Shown piece by piece: positions 60,963 to 64,000 of a stretch of DNA of 64,000 nt. The first letter of the stretch is position 1; each line of letters opens with the position of its first letter. Origin of the DNA: CAXBGS01 sp963975425. GTDB lineage: Bacteria; Planctomycetota; Planctomycetia; Pirellulales; Pirellulaceae. The notes beneath the pieces were generated by a model. It saw only the letters and a program-made list of their open reading frames with translations, did not search any database and was not told the DNA's origin. The translations under genes were made by a program, and so were the position numbers. The stretch covers positions 496,001-560,000 of the forward strand of contig CAXBGS010000002.1 of the NCBI GenBank assembly GCA_963975425.1, written 5' to 3'.

Positions 60963-63900
60963 GAGGGCTTCCTGAATTCGCAATTCGTCGACCGACGATC
61001 ACCATCACGCTGGTGTTATTATTCGTCGCGTGGGGTAGCGCCAGTTTCTTCACCATGCCGCGTCGGGAAGATCCCGAATTCACCCTAAAGATTGCCGTCG
61101 TGACGACGCGTTGGCCCGGCGCATCGGCTGAGCAAATTGAAAAACTCATCACCGACCCTCTGGAAGATACGATCGACGGGCTCGAAGAAGTTCGACTGAT
61201 CCGATCGACGTCGACCAGCGAACAGTCCGTTATTTTCGTCGAACTCGAAGACTGGGTGCCGGGTGCGAGAGTCGACGATGCTTGGGACCGGGTGCGTGCA
61301 CGGATCCGTAACGTGTCAATGCCGTCGGAAAACGTATCCCCGTTTCTTTACGATGAATTTGCCGACACCAGCGTGTTGCTGTACGCCGTGCATCAAAAAC
61401 CGCTGGACGGTCAATCTGCGATCGACCCAAAATTTGCCTACTCGCATCGTCAGCTCGATCTGTATTCCGAACGCATCCGTGATTCGTTGCGATTGTTGCC
61501 GGGCGTTTCGCAGGTCAGTCGCTTTGGTGTTCAAGAAGAAGCGATTTACATCGAAACCGACGAGGGTAATTGGTCGACCTTGCAGCTGACCACCACTCAG
61601 ATCGCCGCCTTGGCACAGTCCCAGAACATTGTCGCGCCGGGCGGCCGAATCGACGCAGACGACGGCCGGTTCTTCGTCACGCCAAGCGGTGACGTCAGTG
61701 CCGTGGAAGCCTTTGATTCGTTGGTGGTCGCCGTCGTGCCGACCGGAGCGGGCGGCGATGAATCGGGATTCAATCAAGTCCAGTTAAAAAATTTGGGATT
61801 GAATGTTCGGCGTGGCTATGTCGAACCGCCACAACGTATTTGTCGCTATGGCACACCCAAACTTGAAACGCCCGCGGTCATTCTCGCGGTGTCGATGAAG
61901 TCTGGGGCGAATATCATCGACATTTGTTCCAGCGCCAAACATAGCGTCGCACAACTGCAAGGCACCGGCGTGCTTCCGCCGGACATCGGGGTTTCGATCA
62001 TTTCGGATCAGTCCGACAGCGTCAAGCAGCGAATCCGTGAAGTCGGCGTCAATATCATCCAAGCGATCTTGGTTGTCGTGATATTGGTTTACTTGGTTGT
62101 CGGCTTTCGCACCGCCGCGGTGATGGCCGCCAACATTCCGTTTGTCGTGATTTCTTCACTCGCGATCATCACACTGTTTGACGTTCAACTGGAACAAATG
62201 TCGTTGGCGTCGATGATTATTTCGCTGGGTCTGTTGGTCGACAATGCCGTACAAGTGTGCGACCAATCGCGAACAAACCAGATCGCGGGCATGAACCCGC
62301 GCGACGCGTCGGTCGAAGGTGCAAAGATGCTAGGGCCGTCGATGCTAAGCGGAACGGCCACAACCATTGCCGCGTTTATCCCCATGCTGATTGCGATGGA
62401 CGGTGCAAACCGAGAGTTCATCTACAGCTTGCCAATCACATTGTCGGTGATGTTGGCAGTCAGTTGGTTATTGGCAATGACCTTTTGTGTGATTCTCGCC
62501 GCGTGGATCATCCGACCGCCGAAAGACCCGATGCGACCGACCGCACCACTGCCCTGGTTGATGACGAAAATCGGCGTGCTGTCACGAAAATTGCGCAAAA
62601 CGAAACGTGCCCCGCAGTCATCACACGGGCGGGCATCATCTGAATTGGCATCGAAAGGCCAGGCATCACGAGGCGGGTTTTATCGCCTGTACGCGATCGC
62701 ACTGGGCGTGATGCTGCGTCACCGATTGGCGGCAATCGCTGCTGCGATATGCATGTTCGTGCTTGCCACTCAGTTGCCCGTTTCAAGTGAGTTTTTCCCG
62801 CTGACCGAACGCGATCAATTTGCCGTCGAGATATTCCTGCCGGAATCGTCGTCGATCGATCAGACCAACGAAGTGGCGCAGCAGGTCGAAGCGATGATCC
62901 GCGCCATGAGCCCCTATGTTGATGCCGAGGGCCGATCGCGCGAACGCTTGCTCAATATGCGAACCATTGTCGGCGGCGGCGGTTCACGCTGGTACCTCGC
63001 TTGGGAACCCGAAGCGTTGAAGCCCAACTATGCCGAGATCCTTGTCCACACGACCGACGGCAAGCTGACTCACGAATTCGCCGAGCGACTTCGCATTGCG
63101 GCGTTACAGGGCGACGAAACGCTGGGGCTGAGCCCCGTTGCCGGCGCCAGAATTGTTCCCATCGAACTGGCACTCGGTCCACCTGCTGACCCCGTCGTGC
63201 TGCGAGTTGTTGGCAACGGGATGGCGGATCTCGACGAGCTTCGGCGCGTCGCCAACCGTGTCAAAGCAATGGTCGTGGCGGAACCACAGACCTGGGACGT
63301 CAACGATTCATGGGGCGTCCCTGGACAGCAACTGTATGTCGATGTGGATGCCAACCGAGCGAGCCTATCGGGCATTCGCAATGCCGAAGTCGCATCAACA
63401 CTCGACGCGTACTATTCCGGCAAACTGCTCACAACCTACCGCGAAGGCGACCGGCAAATCCCCGTCTACTTTCGCTTGCCACCTGAAAGCCGAAAATCGC
63501 TTGGTGCGATCAATGACGTGCACATCGAAAGCCGTATCGGTAAGACCCCGTTGTCGGCGATCGCAGATTTGAAGCCACAATGGCGAATGGAAACGATCGA
63601 TCGCCGCGACGGCAACCGAGTCATCGAAGTTCGCTCGCGCGTCAAAACCGGTGCATCGGGTAACGACATCACCAATCGAGTTTTCCAATCCGATGCAATG
63701 GAACAACTGCGTGCCGAACTGCCTCCTGGGTTCCGCATTGAAATTGGCGGCGCACTCGAGGAATCGATGAAAGCGCAGTGGAAAATGTTCCGCTCCTTTG
63801 GCATGTCCTTCATCACGATCATCTTGTTGCTCATTTTCCAGTTCAACAGTATCGCGCGAACCTTGATCATCATTGTCACGCTTCCCCTCGCTCTGGTCGG

Positions 63901-64000
63901 TGCGCTGTTGGGATTGTGGGCCACAGGAAATGCATTCGGATTTATGCCACAACTTGGCGTGCTCGCACTATTTGGGATCGTGTTGAATTCGGCGATCCTG
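60959..64000 (+). CDS. RND efflux permease (AcrB-like), truncated by the window edge
   Basis: 1014 residues are seen and the frame continues past 64000. N-terminal helix (PTITITLVLLFVAWGSA), then the large porter domain, helix block LGLLVDNAVQVCDQ, a cytoplasmic Lys/Arg/Ser-rich loop around 540, the second porter domain, and the second helix bundle beginning at about 940 (MSFITIILLLIFQF). In AcrB the proton relay uses Asp407-Asp408 and Lys940; here the pairs are VDNA and VLNS, so Asp408 and Lys940 are Asn, as in other known RND subfamilies. ATG 60959 overlaps the adaptor TGA (ATGA), so the two are translationally coupled. Confidence 0.92.
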   Translation, partial: MRGLPEFAIRRPTITITLVLLFVAWGSASFFTMPRREDPEFTLKIAVVTTRWPGASAEQIEKLITDPLEDTIDGLEEVRLIRSTSTSEQSVIFVELEDWVPGARVDDAWDRVRARIRNVSMPSENVSPFLYDEFADTSVLLYAVHQKPLDGQSAIDPKFAYSHRQLDLYSERIRDSLRLLPGVSQVSRFGVQEEAIYIETDEGNWSTLQLTTTQIAALAQSQNIVAPGGRIDADDGRFFVTPSGDVSAVEAFDSLVVAVVPTGAGGDESGFNQVQLKNLGLNVRRGYVEPPQRICRYGTPKLETPAVILAVSMKSGANIIDICSSAKHSVAQLQGTGVLPPDIGVSIISDQSDSVKQRIREVGVNIIQAILVVVILVYLVVGFRTAAVMAANIPFVVISSLAIITLFDVQLEQMSLASMIISLGLLVDNAVQVCDQSRTNQIAGMNPRDASVEGAKMLGPSMLSGTATTIAAFIPMLIAMDGANREFIYSLPITLSVMLAVSWLLAMTFCVILAAWIIRPPKDPMRPTAPLPWLMTKIGVLSRKLRKTKRAPQSSHGRASSELASKGQASRGGFYRLYAIALGVMLRHRLAAIAAAICMFVLATQLPVSSEFFPLTERDQFAVEIFLPESSSIDQTNEVAQQVEAMIRAMSPYVDAEGRSRERLLNMRTIVGGGGSRWYLAWEPEALKPNYAEILVHTTDGKLTHEFAERLRIAALQGDETLGLSPVAGARIVPIELALGPPADPVVLRVVGNGMADLDELRRVANRVKAMVVAEPQTWDVNDSWGVPGQQLYVDVDANRASLSGIRNAEVASTLDAYYSGKLLTTYREGDRQIPVYFRLPPESRKSLGAINDVHIESRIGKTPLSAIADLKPQWRMETIDRRDGNRVIEVRSRVKTGASGNDITNRVFQSDAMEQLRAELPPGFRIEIGGALEESMKAQWKMFRSFGMSFITIILLLIFQFNSIARTLIIIVTLPLALVGALLGLWATGNAFGFMPQLGVLALFGIVLNSAIL

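Noticed and set aside
1..64000. insertion sequence, prophage or integrative element
   Set aside because: No transposase, integrase, terminal inverted repeats with target duplications or phage structural genes seen.

Overview
The window reads as chromosomal DNA of a planctomycete close to Rhodopirellula and its relatives. This rests on content, not on a database search: a DUF1559 prepilin-like protein, three CxPxR sulfatases, an exosortase, an ECF sigma factor overlapping a membrane-anchored Ser/Thr kinase, a formylmethanofuran dehydrogenase subunit B homologue (tetrahydromethanopterin C1 metabolism), a signal-peptidase variant with a CxxC pair insert, moderate GC and few strong Shine-Dalgarno sites. 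I see 44 protein-coding genes and no rRNA, tRNA, CRISPR array, insertion sequence or prophage. Most of it is ordinary chromosome rather than a mobile island.

Layout. 0.3-9.2 kb: exosortase, a tandem-FHA protein and a group of lipid-related genes (FeeM-like N-acyl amino acid synthase, patatin-like lipase, COG2907-type flavoprotein, PlsC-type acyltransferase) ending in a HisA/HisF-like gene. 9.5-13 kb: sulfatase, TMEM143/DUF3754 membrane protein, HAD phosphatase. 13-19.7 kb (minus strand): Cache-sensor kinase with ECF sigma factor, histone-deacetylase-like enzyme, and an LpoB/COG3014 lipoprotein pair. 20.3-29.5 kb: very acidic protein, ileS-purN, DUF937 and DUF1579 proteins, TolC-like protein. 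29.5-39 kb: trmB, a HemD-HemE fusion followed 11 nt later by fhcB, sulfatase, fabH, signal peptidase, lysA. 39.1-43 kb is the least ordinary stretch: a 72-bp tandem repeat array, a ribbon-helix-helix protein, about 0.8 kb without a convincing gene, a cysteine desulfurase homologue without the catalytic Cys, and a 14/17-bp minisatellite. 43-51.9 kb: DUF1559 protein with a strong terminator, a GAF-SpoIIE-like pseudophosphatase behind nested inverted repeats, three 84-bp double-hairpin repeats, rpsL-rpsG, fusA, mtnA, csrA. 52-64 kb: surE, PfkB kinase, sulfatase, an NfeD-like protein with two degenerate ClpP-type domains, then a TetR/HlyD/RND efflux divergon whose permease runs off the right end.

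What stands out. (1) The HemD-HemE fusion coupled to fhcB. (2) Three proteins that keep the fold but lose catalytic residues: the NifS-like enzyme, the SpoIIE-like phosphatase and both ClpP-type domains of the NfeD-like protein. (3) Two near-identical 24-bp dyads with conserved spacing between tetR and the efflux operon, predicting autoregulation and co-regulation. (4) Nested, mutually exclusive inverted repeats 18 nt upstream of the SpoIIE-like start. (5) Two different tandem repeat arrays whose period is a multiple of three. None of these is proven to be a new system; each has a stated check.
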